Assembly (NCBI RefSeq): GCF_017303315.1
Contig: NZ_JAFKOI010000005.1
Span: 124,001-188,000 of the forward strand
From: Bacillus sp. NTK071
Lineage (GTDB): Bacteria; Bacillota; Bacilli; Bacillales; Guptibacillaceae
Length of the DNA: 64,000 nucleotides
Reading direction: 5' to 3'
Position 1 is the first letter of the stretch. The number at the start of each line of letters is the position of its first letter. The translations under genes and the position numbers were made by a program. A model generated the notes under the pieces. The model was not told the DNA's origin. It saw only the letters and a program-made list of their open reading frames with translations, and did not search any database. Shown here in pieces: positions 1-8,797 of this stretch.

Positions 1-1070
1 GTTCCCACAGGAACTTCCTGTCCTAATTCATCCACTACTTTATTTGATACATTCGTAATATTCATACCAATGGATCCGGCCTTACGCGGACGATCAAGCG
101 GGTTAAAAGTTGTAACCGGAGCGGCTTCTGAGAGACCATACCCTTCAGATATGCGCACATTAAACTTTTCCTCAAATCGGTGGAGAAGAGCAACTGGCAA
201 CGAGGAACCACCTGAGATACATAAACGCATATGTCGAAAATATTCCGTCCGACCTTCAGGGTATTGGTATAGAAAGTTGTACATAGTTGGAACGCCTGCG
301 AAAATAGTAGCTTTGTATTTCTCTGCAACACGGAAAACTTCTTGAGGACTAAACTTAGGAAGAATGAGAATTGTGCCACCTGATATGAGTGGTGCATTCA
401 TCGAGACAGTCATGCAGAACACGTGGAACATTGGAAGTGCCGTTATAACAACATCTTCTGAAGAAATTTGAAGATAAGATCCTGTATCTGAAGCATTGCT
501 AAATAAGTTGTAGTGGGAGAGCATGGCACCTTTTGGTTGACCGGTTGTACCTGATGTATAAAGAATAACAGCAAGATCATCTTCTTCAATCGAAACGTTT
601 GGAACAGGATGGCCAGATTCTTCAATCATACTTGTAAACGGTTTCAATTTAGTTTTTGAAATAGTCTTTTCTTCTACTCCTGTTCCAGTGTAAGCTACTA
701 ACGAAATGTCTGGAAGCTGATGGCTCATTTTCTCAACGAGAGGCAAAGCTTGCTCAAGAGTTATGATGGCTTTAACATCTCCATTTTGAAGCAAGTACCC
801 TATTTCATCAGGTGTATAGATCGGATTAATAGGTATCACGACAGCTCCAGCACGTAAGGCACCATAATAACCAATTAGAAATTCTGGTGAGTTACCAAGA
901 ATAAGAGCTACATGATCACCTTTTTGAATTCCTTCTAAAGAAAGATTTGCCGCAAAAGTTGACACCTTTTGATCGAGATTCTCATATGTAACAGATTGAT
1001 CGTCAAAAATGTACGCAAGTTTATCCGGATAAGTGACTGCCGTCTGTCTTAACTGCTCAGATAAATTCAT
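1..1070 (-). CDS. lcfB: Long-chain fatty acid-CoA ligase, N-terminal 356 residues (cut by window edge)
   Basis: Activates free long-chain fatty acids to acyl-CoA through an acyl-adenylate, feeding beta-oxidation. The frame is open from ATG at 1070 to the window edge, giving 356 residues of a family usually near 510. The AMP-binding signature YTSGTTGQPKGAM is at residues 171-183, the GGSSLP segment near 287-292, and the YGLSEAAP adenylate motif at 311-318. The C-terminal lid domain lies outside the window. An AGGAGG ribosome binding site sits just before the ATG. Directly upstream are a FadR-type operator and a good sigma-A promoter, which fits fatty-acid-dependent control. Its neighbour is lplJ, as for B. 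subtilis yhfL/lcfB. Confidence 0.9.
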   Translation of the reverse strand, partial: MNLSEQLRQTAVTYPDKLAYIFDDQSVTYENLDQKVSTFAANLSLEGIQKGDHVALILGNSPEFLIGYYGALRAGAVVIPINPIYTPDEIGYLLQNGDVKAIITLEQALPLVEKMSHQLPDISLVAYTGTGVEEKTISKTKLKPFTSMIEESGHPVPNVSIEEDDLAVILYTSGTTGQPKGAMLSHYNLFSNASDTGSYLQISSEDVVITALPMFHVFCMTVSMNAPLISGGTILILPKFSPQEVFRVAEKYKATIFAGVPTMYNFLYQYPEGRTEYFRHMRLCISGGSSLPVALLHRFEEKFNVRISEGYGLSEAAPVTTFNPLDRPRKAGSIGMNITNVSNKVVDELGQEVPVG

Positions 1071-1086
1071 TCGCTCTCCTCCTGTA

Positions 1087-1104
1087 TGAATGAGTAGTCA
1101 TTCA
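1087..1104. promoter_or_regulatory. FadR operator in the lcfB leader
   Basis: TGAATGAGTAGTCATTCA has 7-bp inverted arms (TGAATGA/TCATTCA) and matches the B. subtilis FadR (YsiA) consensus as I recall it. It lies between the -10 box and the ribosome binding site of lcfB, so bound repressor would block transcription until long-chain acyl-CoA releases it. Confidence 0.85.
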
Positions 1105-1123
1105 TTTTTAATTTTCTAAATAT

Positions 1124-1152
1124 ATTATATTGGAAGAAAATTTGTCTAGCAA
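1124..1152 (-). promoter_or_regulatory. Sigma-A promoter of lcfB
   Basis: On the minus strand: -35 TTGCTA, 17-bp spacer, -10 TATAAT. The start point would fall just upstream of the FadR operator. Confidence 0.65.
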
Positions 1153-1209
1153 GGGGAACAGAGGAAAGTTCATGAATTAAATAACTAAATACTACCATCT
1201 AATGGGTTA

Positions 1210-1242
1210 AAAACAAGAAAAAGAGCTGGATATCCAGCTCCT
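1210..1242 (-). terminator. Rho-independent terminator of lplJ
   Basis: Perfect palindrome GAGCTGGATATCCAGCTC at 1223-1240, followed on the minus strand by a T-rich run (TTTTTCTTGTTTTT), a few bases after the lplJ stop. Confidence 0.85.
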
Positions 1243-1248
1243 ACTCAT

Positions 1249-2238
1249 CTAATAAATAAGATTAATAAATTCTTCTTTCGTTATTTTTCCGAAATAATGA
1301 GATACATCTACGTCATTGAGTGCATCCTCTAAGGAACTTGGCTCATATCGTACACCTTGCAAACGTTCTTCTATTTCTTTCACATCGCCCACTCCAAAGA
1401 AGTCACCAAAAATCGTGGCTTGTTCAATATAACCCTTTTTAACTTCAAGACGAACATCAATGGACCCAATTGGAAAGCGTTTTGAATGTTGGATGTTAAA
1501 TTTAGGCGAACGGCCGTAATTCCAATCCCAGTTCTTATACCGCTCCTCTGCAATCTTATGGATAGCAGTCCAGTCCTCTTCTTTAAGCGTGTAAGAAGGA
1601 ATGACTTGTTCCCCTTCAAAGATATACTCAAGAAGGGTTGCTTTAAACTCTTCTCGTGTCATCTCCTGATCCATGTGTTCACTGATATTTGTCACTCGAC
1701 TACGAATTGATTTAATCCCCTTGGACTCAATCTTTTCTTTATTGACCTTAAGAGCTTTCACCACATTTTCAAGATTCACATTAAACATCAAGGTCCCGTG
1801 GCTATACATTCTTCCTTTTGTAGAGAATTGTGCGTTACCTGAAATTTTCTTACCGTTAACAAGAAGATCATTTCGTCCGCTTAACTCTGCATCAACACCC
1901 AATTTCCATAACGCTTTCACCACTGGGTCAGTAAATTTTTTGTAGTTGTGAAAGCTATTTCCGTCATCCTTAGTAATAATACTAAAGCTTAAGTTACCTT
2001 GATCATTATAAACGGCTCCACCACCAGACAAGCGACGAATCACATCTACCTCATTTTCACGAATATAACTCGTATCGATTTGTTCAATAGTATTCTGGTT
2101 CTTTCCCACAATAACTGTAGGATTCATCGAATAGAACAAAAGATAGGTTTCCTCAGGATCAAGCTCCTTCAGGATATATTCCTCAATAGCCAGATTGATT
2201 CCGGCGTCCATAATGTTTTCATTATCAATATAAAGCAT
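1249..2238 (-). CDS. lplJ: Lipoate-protein ligase LplJ
   Basis: Attaches free lipoate to E2 subunits of 2-oxoacid dehydrogenases or to GcvH, by way of lipoyl-AMP. It is 329 residues, about the length of B. subtilis LplJ, and close to it along the whole length. The lipoate-binding loop RRLSGGGAVY is at residues 68-77. The catalytic lysine is probably K131 in KKISGNAQ. A longer frame runs upstream to 2406, but the ATG at 2238 has a strong GGAGGT ribosome binding site and matches the known N-terminus, so it is chosen. It sits between lcfB and yhfI-like genes as in B. subtilis, and is divergent from the small gene at 2408. Confidence 0.95.
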   Translation of the reverse strand: MLYIDNENIMDAGINLAIEEYILKELDPEETYLLFYSMNPTVIVGKNQNTIEQIDTSYIRENEVDVIRRLSGGGAVYNDQGNLSFSIITKDDGNSFHNYKKFTDPVVKALWKLGVDAELSGRNDLLVNGKKISGNAQFSTKGRMYSHGTLMFNVNLENVVKALKVNKEKIESKGIKSIRSRVTNISEHMDQEMTREEFKATLLEYIFEGEQVIPSYTLKEEDWTAIHKIAEERYKNWDWNYGRSPKFNIQHSKRFPIGSIDVRLEVKKGYIEQATIFGDFFGVGDVKEIEERLQGVRYEPSSLEDALNDVDVSHYFGKITKEEFINLIY

Positions 2239-2407
2239 ATCGTTACCTCCTGTATGTTCTTCTTCTATTCTAATGAATTGTCGTGACGGAATCAAAACCT
2301 GATACTTATGACCCCCGGACAATAGTATTAAAAAATGAAACCCCCTACCCTTTCTCCCGCTCCTCTTTACGAATATTGTAAGCAAACGTACTTTGAGGAG
2401 GAGCATT

Positions 2408-2602
2408 ATGAAAATTGTTTATTACGAAAAAGGTGATATCCCAGTAATCGTAGGGGCATCTAACCTTAACTCAAGCCTCACAATCGAACAAATTAAATCC
2501 GAAGGCGAAAAAAAATCCAAAGAACTAGCTAGACTACTCGGACGCGAAATCGGATTCCTAATGGACATGAACGGAAAACTGGACTCAACTTTAGGGGAAT
2601 AA
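2408..2602 (+). CDS. Small protein of unknown function (64 aa)
   Basis: I do not recognise this family. The ATG at 2408 follows a strong GAGGAGGAG ribosome binding site with short spacing; an in-frame ATG at 2393 lacks one. The product starts MKIVYYEKGDIPVIVGA and is charged, with no membrane segment or cysteines. A central Lys/Glu-rich helix (about 24-45) is followed by a short hydrophobic patch. The stop codon is followed at once by a structured repeat that also follows yhzD at 58811. The two small proteins are not obviously related. The strong translation signal and divergent position from lplJ support a real gene. Confidence 0.6.
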   Translation: MKIVYYEKGDIPVIVGASNLNSSLTIEQIKSEGEKKSKELARLLGREIGFLMDMNGKLDSTLGE

Positions 2603-2744
2603 CGAAAAGCGGAGACGGGCGTTTAGAAACGGAGATATTGGAGCTCTTGAACTGGAACACGTTCTTTGTGTTCCGGTGAAAGAGTGAAATATCAGAGTTT
2701 CTGCGAGTCGGAGCTAGACACGAAAAGCGGAAGTGGGCGTTTAG
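2603..2744. repeat. Structured intergenic repeat, copy 1
   Basis: About 142 bp. A direct repeat (CGAAAAGCGGA-RNN-GGGCGTTTAGA type) is at 2603-2625 and again at 2721-2744. Between them four nested stems can be drawn: AGAAAC 2625-2630 with 2697-2702, GATATT 2634-2639 with 2688-2693, CTCTT 2644-2648 with 2680-2684, and GGAACAC 2654-2660 with 2668-2674. The loop is GTTCTTT. Copy 2 is at 58994-59136 and keeps the pairing through compensatory changes. Confidence 0.8.
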
Positions 2745-2751
2745 AACCACA

Positions 2752-2785
2752 GAAAAAAGGCCAGAAGGTCAGCCCTTCTGGCCTT
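2752..2785 (-). terminator. Terminator of the MBL-fold gene
   Basis: AAGGCCAGAAGG pairs with CCTTCTGGCCTT, followed on the minus strand by TTTTTT, just after the stop codon at 2794. Confidence 0.85.
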
Positions 2786-2793
2786 AATCATTC

Positions 2794-3534
2794 TTACTGC
2801 TCCGAATCCCAAACAAGCCCAGTTGAAGCTAATACAACTTCACCTTTAAAAATACGATTGGCATCCTTTTCTAACTCAGTTAGATCCCCGAAGTGTGGAA
2901 GGTGAGTCAACATCAATGTTGAGACGTTCGCTTCTTTTGCAATGCTTGCAGCATCAGTGCTATTCATATGTCCCATTGCAGATCCATCCATATGACTGTA
3001 TAGATTACATTCGGAGATAAGTAAATCTGCTCCGTCTGAGAAGGTTTCAAACTCTTTTTTATAACTGGAATCAGCCGTAAATACCATTGAATGGTGTCCA
3101 TCTGTTACTCGCATGGCATAACACTTTACTGGATGAATAGTTTCAAGGAAAGTGATCGTAAATGGACCTAATTCTAGTTTGTCATCTTCCTTAAATGGTC
3201 TCGCTTCAGTATAAGGGTGATGATCCAAGCTTTGAAATCCTACTTCATCATAAGGATGAGCATAAATCGGTAGCACCGGAAGCTCTGATCCTATTTTCGA
3301 TTGAATAAGCCTGCCATGATACAGTACGCCAGTATCCGCAATATGATCAGGGTGATAATGACTAATCACTACACTGTCCAGTTCTTCTACAGGAAGGTAA
3401 TGCTGAAGCTGAGATAAAACTCCGCTTCCACAGTCAATCAGCAAATTGTATCCGTCATGCTGTACAAGGTACCCAGCACTAGCTTCACCTGCTTTAGGAT
3501 AACCTCCCCATGGACCAAGCACTGTTACTTTCAT
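2794..3534 (-). CDS. yhfI: MBL-fold metallohydrolase, YhfI-like
   Basis: Metallo-beta-lactamase-fold hydrolase of 246 residues, close in length to B. subtilis YhfI. The zinc ligands H59-x-H61-x-D63-H64 (HYHPDH) are visible. Further histidines lie at HMNSTDA and in LTHLPH near the C-terminus, as in the RNase Z-like branch. The substrate is unknown. Its start overlaps the stop of the SorC-type regulator by 4 bp (ATGA), so the two are probably translationally coupled. It has its own terminator downstream. Position next to lplJ supports the YhfI assignment. Confidence 0.85.
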   Translation of the reverse strand: MKVTVLGPWGGYPKAGEASAGYLVQHDGYNLLIDCGSGVLSQLQHYLPVEELDSVVISHYHPDHIADTGVLYHGRLIQSKIGSELPVLPIYAHPYDEVGFQSLDHHPYTEARPFKEDDKLELGPFTITFLETIHPVKCYAMRVTDGHHSMVFTADSSYKKEFETFSDGADLLISECNLYSHMDGSAMGHMNSTDAASIAKEANVSTLMLTHLPHFGDLTELEKDANRIFKGEVVLASTGLVWDSEQ

Positions 3535-4493
3535 CCTATTTCACTCTCCTGTTTCTTCTTTTCTAGAAGGGCTCTAGCCGTATATTGGTCTGTTACAAGA
3601 ATATTGGCATACCCACCTTGTAAGGCTCCGTATACCGCTTCAATTTTCTTCGGTCCGCCTGCAGCCATAATAGATTTCTCTTTTCTTGAAAGTTCTTCAA
3701 GATCAATTCCAATGGTGCGGGCATTTAAATCTTTATGAATAAGCTTCCCTTTCTCATCAAAAAAACGAGAGCATATTTCACCTACTGATTTAGAATGAAT
3801 GGTATCTAACTCCTGCTCTGACACATACTCAGCTTGTACAATGACAGAATCATTTGTAGGTATCCCTACACTAAACAAAGCAACATTCGCATTTCTACCC
3901 ATGTCTAATACTTTTCGTATATGTCGATCTTCTTCCAAAGTTTGCTTAACAAGCAGATGATCCACAATAGCTGGGACAGGTAAGAAGTGACTAGTTGCGT
4001 GAAACGCTCTACCGAGCATTTGAATGATTTCGTAGGCATAGGTGTTCGTTTCTGAGTAGCTAATCCCACCATTTAACTGCACAACCGATACATTCTTAAG
4101 TAGTTTGTGTCGTAAGTTTTTTCCAACTTCGTTTAGAGTAGTTCCCCATGAAACACCGATTAAATCATTATCCTGTATGGTTGAATTCAAGTATTCCGCC
4201 GCTATTTTTCCAATATGTTTTTTAACAATACTATCATCAAATTGAGGCACAATCGCCACTCTGGCATCCAGCAAATCAAAGGTATCTGCTAACTCAAAAG
4301 CAAGCTTGTTAACATCTTGAGATGGATCATGAATGGTAATTTCCACTATACCTGCTGCTTTAGCCTGTTTAAGTAAGCGCGAGACGGTTGGTCTAGACAC
4401 AGAAAGTTTCTTAGCGATTTCTTGTTGACTATTGTCTAATTGGTAGTACAGACGAGCTGCTTCAACTACCTTTGCAAGTTTATCTTTATCCAT
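3531..4493 (-). CDS. SorC/DeoR-type sugar-responsive transcriptional regulator
   Basis: 320 residues. An N-terminal helix-turn-helix (about 20-42, SQQEIAKKLSVSRPTVSRLL) is followed by a SorC-family effector domain (about 60-315) of the NagB/RpiA-like fold that binds phosphorylated sugars. It resembles B. subtilis DeoR throughout, including GVSWGTT and the NSRTIG-like C-terminal region. No deoxyribonucleoside genes are adjacent; transketolase is the next gene upstream in the same direction, so a pentose phosphate effector is a reasonable guess. The ATG at 4493 has an AGGTG ribosome binding site; upstream in-frame starts do not. It is coupled to yhfI by a 4-bp overlap. Confidence 0.85.
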   Translation of the reverse strand: MDKDKLAKVVEAARLYYQLDNSQQEIAKKLSVSRPTVSRLLKQAKAAGIVEITIHDPSQDVNKLAFELADTFDLLDARVAIVPQFDDSIVKKHIGKIAAEYLNSTIQDNDLIGVSWGTTLNEVGKNLRHKLLKNVSVVQLNGGISYSETNTYAYEIIQMLGRAFHATSHFLPVPAIVDHLLVKQTLEEDRHIRKVLDMGRNANVALFSVGIPTNDSVIVQAEYVSEQELDTIHSKSVGEICSRFFDEKGKLIHKDLNARTIGIDLEELSRKEKSIMAAGGPKKIEAVYGALQGGYANILVTDQYTARALLEKKKQESEIG

Positions 4494-4547
4494 AGCAACA
4501 CCTATACATAAAATATTTAACATCATGATCTTTCCCTGTTAAGAAAA

Positions 4548-4585
4548 GGGCTTTCAGAAAGACTGTATACGCCTTCTGAAAGCCC
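4548..4585 (-). terminator. Terminator of tkt
   Basis: GGGCTTTCAGAA pairs with TTCTGAAAGCCC, followed by TTTTCT on the minus strand. It separates tkt from the regulator gene, although read-through could still link them. Confidence 0.8.
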
Positions 4586-4645
4586 CTTTCATGTCACCAT
4601 AGTAAGTTAAAAACATTAATCCTATGGCAATAAAGTTACACTTCT

Positions 4646-6646
4646 TTATCTAGATAGCATTGCTTTCACTTTGTTCACAACATTCTCAGCTGTAAATCCA
4701 AATTCCTTAATAATGGTATCACCAGGAGCTGAAGCACCAAAGCGATCAATCGCTAGGATATCACCTTTTTGGCCAACATACTTATCCCAGCCAAATGATA
4801 CTCCCATTTCAATACCAAGGCGAGCTGTTACGTTTTCTGGTAATACGCTCTCTTTGTAATCAGCTGACTGTTTTTCAAAACGATCCCAGCTTGGCATGCT
4901 AACAACAGATGCTGAGATGCCTTCTTTCTCAAGAAGCTCTTGGGCTTCAACAGCTAGCCCTACTTCAGATCCTGATGCTAGTAAAATTGCTTCAGCATTT
5001 TCGCCACCAGCTACAACATAAGCTCCACGTTTAACACCTTCGTATGCTTGTTCCTGTGAATCTGTCACAACTGGGAGATTCTGACGAGAAAGCACGAGAG
5101 CTGTTGGGTGATCTGTTGCTTCAACAGATAGTTTCCATGCAGCTGCAGTTTCATTTCCATCAGCAGGACGAATCACTGAAAGACCTGGCATTGCACGTAG
5201 TGAAGCAAGTTGCTCAACAGGTTCGTGAGTTGGACCATCTTCTCCTACTGCTACGCTATCATGAGTAAATACGTACGTTACAGGTACTCCCATCAATGCA
5301 GATAGGCGAAGTGCTGGACGGAGGTAGTCTGAGAATACGAAGAAGGTTGCACCAAAGATACGAAGACCTTTATGAAGAGCAATTCCGTTCATCGCTGCAG
5401 CCATTCCGAATTCACGTACACCGAACCAGATGTTACGTCCGCTGTAATCTGTTGGTGAGAAGTCCTGCTCGTCTTTTAACATTGTTTTGTTAGAAGAAGC
5501 AAGGTCAGCTGATCCACCAAAGATTTGCGTATTGTTCTTAGCAAGTGCATTAAGAACTTCGCCAGAAGCAGCACGAGATGCTGTGCTTGTTCCTCTTTCA
5601 TAAGTAGGAACTTCGCTATCCCATCCTTCAGGAAGTTCGTTATTTAGAGCTGCAGTTAGTTGCTTCGCAAGCTCAGGATATTCCGCTTCATACTTTTTGA
5701 AAAGTTCATTCCACTCCTGTTCTTTCTTGCTTCCAGCTTCTTTAAAATCTGCAAATTGGCCTTTCACTTCTTCAGGAATATAGAAATCTTCTTCGAAAGT
5801 CCACTGGTAGTTTTCTTTCACTAGTTGAATTTCGTCTTTACCAAGCGGCGCACCATGAGAAGTGTTTTTGCCACCTTTATTAGGTGAACCATACCCAATT
5901 GTTGTTTTCACTTCAATTAGAGTTGGTTGTTCTGTATTGCTTTTCGCTTGCTTAAGAGCTTCCGCAATAGCATCCATGTCATTACCATCTTCAACGCGAA
6001 TCACTTGCCAGCCGTATGCCTCATAACGTTTTTGAACGTTTTCTGAGAAGGACTGATCAAGATCACCGTCAAGAGAGATGTCGTTTGAATCATACATCAC
6101 AATAAGGCGGCCAAGCTTCAAGTGGGCAGCTAGAGATGCAGATTCTGAAGAAACACCCTCCATCAAGTCACCATCACCACAAATGCTGTACGTATAGTGA
6201 TCAATTACATTAAAGTTATCTCGGTTATACGTTGCAGCTAAATGACGCTCAGCCATCGCCATACCAGTTGCCATCGCAAGTCCCTGGCCAAGTGGTCCAG
6301 TTGTTGCGTCTACTCCTGGAGTCTCACCGAATTCTGGGTGTCCCGGAGTATTGCTTCCCCACTGACGGAAGGATTTTAAATCTTCCATTGTTACGTCATA
6401 TCCAAACAAGTGAAGCATGCTATATAGTAGAGCTGAACCATGACCTGCTGAAAGAACAAAACGGTCGCGGTTAAACCAATCAGGGTTAGATGGATTGTGA
6501 TTCATGAATTGACTCCATAGCGTATAAGCCATTGGTGCAGCCCCCATTGGCATTCCTGGATGACCTGAGTTTGCTTTTTCAACTGCATCGATTGCTAGCG
6601 TACGAATCGTGTTTACAGCAAGTGAATCCATTTGAGTCGTTGTCAT
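4646..6646 (-). CDS. tkt: Transketolase
   Basis: Cytosolic thiamine diphosphate enzyme moving two-carbon units in the non-oxidative pentose phosphate pathway. It is 666 residues, full length for the family. The N-terminal [12 protein letters not shown] and GHGSALLY segments and the ThDP/Mg site GDGDLMEG (157-164) are followed by the pyrimidine domain ([27 protein letters not shown]) and the C-terminal domain. The ATG at 6646 has a GGAG site about 9 nt upstream. It lies in a carbohydrate block with a SorC-type regulator and a GH13 glucosidase, away from its usual B. subtilis neighbourhood. Confidence 0.97.
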   Translation of the reverse strand: MTTTQMDSLAVNTIRTLAIDAVEKANSGHPGMPMGAAPMAYTLWSQFMNHNPSNPDWFNRDRFVLSAGHGSALLYSMLHLFGYDVTMEDLKSFRQWGSNTPGHPEFGETPGVDATTGPLGQGLAMATGMAMAERHLAATYNRDNFNVIDHYTYSICGDGDLMEGVSSESASLAAHLKLGRLIVMYDSNDISLDGDLDQSFSENVQKRYEAYGWQVIRVEDGNDMDAIAEALKQAKSNTEQPTLIEVKTTIGYGSPNKGGKNTSHGAPLGKDEIQLVKENYQWTFEEDFYIPEEVKGQFADFKEAGSKKEQEWNELFKKYEAEYPELAKQLTAALNNELPEGWDSEVPTYERGTSTASRAASGEVLNALAKNNTQIFGGSADLASSNKTMLKDEQDFSPTDYSGRNIWFGVREFGMAAAMNGIALHKGLRIFGATFFVFSDYLRPALRLSALMGVPVTYVFTHDSVAVGEDGPTHEPVEQLASLRAMPGLSVIRPADGNETAAAWKLSVEATDHPTALVLSRQNLPVVTDSQEQAYEGVKRGAYVVAGGENAEAILLASGSEVGLAVEAQELLEKEGISASVVSMPSWDRFEKQSADYKESVLPENVTARLGIEMGVSFGWDKYVGQKGDILAIDRFGASAPGDTIIKEFGFTAENVVNKVKAMLSR

Positions 6647-6692
6647 ATGTATACACTCCTTTTTTTATTATGAAATTTAGTAAAATCACTTA

Positions 6693-6706
6693 TGAACAAA
6701 TGTACA
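6693..6706. promoter_or_regulatory. Near-palindrome at the tkt start region
   Basis: TGAACAAATGTACA (arms TGAACA/TGTACA, one mismatch) lies just downstream of the putative tkt -10 box. It is a candidate site for the adjacent SorC-type regulator, by inference only. Confidence 0.3.
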
Positions 6707-6712
6707 TCTGTA

Positions 6713-6741
6713 ATTATACAACACTCGATCAAAAAGAAAAA
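6713..6741 (-). promoter_or_regulatory. Candidate tkt promoter
   Basis: Minus strand TATAAT at 6718-6713. The -35 region 17 bp upstream is a poor T-rich match, so the call rests on the -10 box and its position. Confidence 0.4.
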
Positions 6742-6904
6742 GGAAACCGATCATATTTCCTACTAATTTCTTTACCACAGAATTATCTTCCCTCGAAAGG
6801 ATTCATTCAATCCTTCTATTTTTGAGATGACAATTTAAAGGAAGGCTATGCTAGCTTCCTTTGTTGATTTCTCAATTTTTCACTCGCCTTTCAGCAAAGC
6901 TGAG

Positions 6905-6940
6905 GCCAAAAAGAAAAAGCTTGAGCATTTGCTCAAGCTT
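6905..6940 (-). terminator. Terminator of the GH13 glucosidase
   Basis: AAGCTTGAGC/GCTCAAGCTT with a 4-nt loop at 6917-6940, followed by TTTCTTTTTGG on the minus strand. Confidence 0.85.
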
Positions 6941-6958
6941 CCTCACTCCCCTTAGGTC

Positions 6959-8632
6959 CTATAGTAAATATGCTCTTACTTCATAAGCGCGCATAGTAGA
7001 TTGATGATCCAGAGATTTCGGAGCATCTGAATAGTTATTAACCAAAATCTTTCCTCCATTAAATTTTTCTGGAAGAGTCATGTGACTTGTTTCTGCTGAA
7101 AAATTTGCAGCAAGAAGTAATGTTGTATTCTTATATGACCGTGAATACACATACAGGTTTTCGTGTTCCTCTAACAATAGGCAATAATCACCATGAATAA
7201 TAACCGGATACTCTTTACGCAATCGAATTAATTTCTGATAGAAATAGAAGACCGAGTTTTCATCACTCAATGCCTTCCTAGCATTAAGATCAGGATAATT
7301 AGCATTCACTTTAAGCCATGGTGTACCTGTAGTAAATCCTGCATGATTGTCATCAGTCCATTGCATTGGCGTTCGAGCGTTATCACGACCCTTTTTGTGA
7401 ATGGCTTTCATCACATCCTCTGGATGCTTACCCTTTTCCATTACCTCTTCCCTATACATGTTTAGTGTCTCAATATCTTCGTAATCTTCAATCGAATCGA
7501 AATACACATTTGTCATTCCAAGTTCTTGACCTTGATAAATATAAGGAGTTCCTTGAAGAAAATGCAGCCATGCTGCTAACATCTTTGCAGATTCGACTCG
7601 ATAGGTTTCATCATCTCCAAACACTGAAACCGAGCGTGGCTGATCGTGATTTTCCATGTAAAGACTGTTCCATCCTTTACCGTGAAGTTCCGTTTGCCAC
7701 TTCGAAATAATGCGTTTTAAGTCTGTTAGCTGCCATGGTTGCTGATCCCATTTCCCTCCGGGACCGCTTGTAACATCCATATGTTCAAACTGAAAGAGCA
7801 TATTAACGATTCCATTATCTTCATCAGTATATCTTGCTCCATCCTCAGGTGTTGCCATAGGCATCTCGCCAACTGTCATGGCATCATAATGTTGAAGAAC
7901 CTTCTCATTCATTTCCGTCATATACTCAACAAATTTAGGTCCATTAACAAAATAATCACCACCCCACTGGTAACGATCTCTAGACGTAACTTCTGCATCA
8001 GGAAGATTAGAATCCTTCGAAATTAAATTAATGACATCCATGCGAAAGCCATCTGCTCCTTTATCGAGCCAGAACTTCATAAGGTCGTATATTTCCTCTC
8101 TAAGTTCTCTATTCTCCCAGTTAAGGTCAGGCTGTTTATTCGAGAAAAGATGTAGATAATATTCATCGCTCAACTCATCATAGTCCCACGCAGAACCACC
8201 GAAGAAGGAACCCCAGTTATTTGGAGGCTGACCGTCTTTACCAGGATGCCAGATATAATAATCACGAAATGGGCTATCTTTGGATTTCCTTGCTTCAGTA
8301 AACCAGGCATGTTCATCTGAAGAGTGGTTCACAACAAGATCCATCACAAGTCGAATGCCTCTTTTGTGCATACCGTCTAGCATTTCCTCCCAATCTTCCA
8401 TTGTGCCGAACTCATCCATGATATTTCGATAATCACTGATGTCATATCCATTATCATCGTTAGGCGATTGATAAACTGGCGACAACCAGACAACATCAAT
8501 GCCAAGCTCTTTTAAGTAATCTAGCTTTTCTGTAATTCCTTTAATATCACCAATCCCATCACCATTACTGTCACTAAAGCTCCTGGGATAAATTTGATAG
8601 ATAACGCTTTCTTTCCACCACTGTTCTGCCAT
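6959..8632 (-). CDS. Oligo-1,6-glucosidase (GH13 alpha-glucosidase)
   Basis: Cytosolic enzyme releasing glucose from the non-reducing end of isomalto- and malto-oligosaccharides. It is 557 residues. The GH13 residues are all present: nucleophile D199 in GFRMDVI, acid/base E256 in VGEMP, D330 in ENHDQPR, and QPDLNW at 168-172. The residue after the nucleophile is Val200, which in this subfamily goes with alpha-1,6 preference as in isomaltases. The ATG at 8632 has a GGAGGG site. A sigma-A promoter and a catabolite-repression-like operator lie upstream. No sugar transporter is adjacent. It resembles B. subtilis MalL, but trehalose-6-phosphate hydrolase relatives exist, so the exact substrate is inferred. 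Confidence 0.9.
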   Translation of the reverse strand: MAEQWWKESVIYQIYPRSFSDSNGDGIGDIKGITEKLDYLKELGIDVVWLSPVYQSPNDDNGYDISDYRNIMDEFGTMEDWEEMLDGMHKRGIRLVMDLVVNHSSDEHAWFTEARKSKDSPFRDYYIWHPGKDGQPPNNWGSFFGGSAWDYDELSDEYYLHLFSNKQPDLNWENRELREEIYDLMKFWLDKGADGFRMDVINLISKDSNLPDAEVTSRDRYQWGGDYFVNGPKFVEYMTEMNEKVLQHYDAMTVGEMPMATPEDGARYTDEDNGIVNMLFQFEHMDVTSGPGGKWDQQPWQLTDLKRIISKWQTELHGKGWNSLYMENHDQPRSVSVFGDDETYRVESAKMLAAWLHFLQGTPYIYQGQELGMTNVYFDSIEDYEDIETLNMYREEVMEKGKHPEDVMKAIHKKGRDNARTPMQWTDDNHAGFTTGTPWLKVNANYPDLNARKALSDENSVFYFYQKLIRLRKEYPVIIHGDYCLLLEEHENLYVYSRSYKNTTLLLAANFSAETSHMTLPEKFNGGKILVNNYSDAPKSLDHQSTMRAYEVRAYLL

Positions 8633-8677
8633 GTTGTACCCTCCTGATTTCCTACTGTGTAAATTTACTTAAAACTG

Positions 8678-8691
8678 CGCAAACGTTTTCA
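8678..8691. promoter_or_regulatory. cre-like / LacI-family operator before the GH13 gene
   Basis: CGCAAACGTTTTCA matches the CcpA consensus TGWAANCGNTNWCA at 12 of 14 positions and carries the AAACGTTT core. It overlaps the predicted start point, a typical repression position. It could bind CcpA or a MalR-like repressor. Confidence 0.55.
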
Positions 8692-8697
8692 TTAGTT

Positions 8698-8726
8698 ATT
8701 ATAATAAAGTTCATGGTGCAGTACAA
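8698..8726 (-). promoter_or_regulatory. Promoter of the GH13 gene
   Basis: Minus strand TTGTAC, 17 bp, TATAAT. The cre-like site follows immediately. Confidence 0.55.
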
Positions 8727-8766
8727 ATCCAAATAAAGTGAATGAACCTGTAAATTAAGACATGAT

Positions 8767-8797
8767 CTTTTTTAAATGCGAAATTACTTGTTATACT
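8767..8797 (+). promoter_or_regulatory. Candidate extended -10 promoter of the GlnQ-type ATPase gene
   Basis: TGTTATACT (TGn plus TATACT) at 8789-8797, with no clear -35 box. It leaves a leader of about 80 nt. Confidence 0.4.

Larger units (their letters stand above)
6647..6958. other. Intergenic region upstream of tkt
   Basis: 312 bp without a credible gene. It holds the tkt promoter region, the terminator of the GH13 gene (6905-6940), and an extra hairpin at 6836-6862 (AAAGGAAG/CTTCCTTT) that has a T-rich run on the plus strand but no upstream plus-strand gene. Confidence 0.6.

Noticed and set aside
70-625. Open frames on both strands within the first 650 bp
   Set aside because: They lie inside lcfB in other frames, without ribosome binding sites; the lcfB frame has clear AMP-ligase motifs.
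6836-6862. Hairpin AAAGGAAG/CTTCCTTT upstream of tkt
   Set aside because: No upstream plus-strand gene to terminate and no T tract on the tkt strand; noted only as part of the intergenic region.
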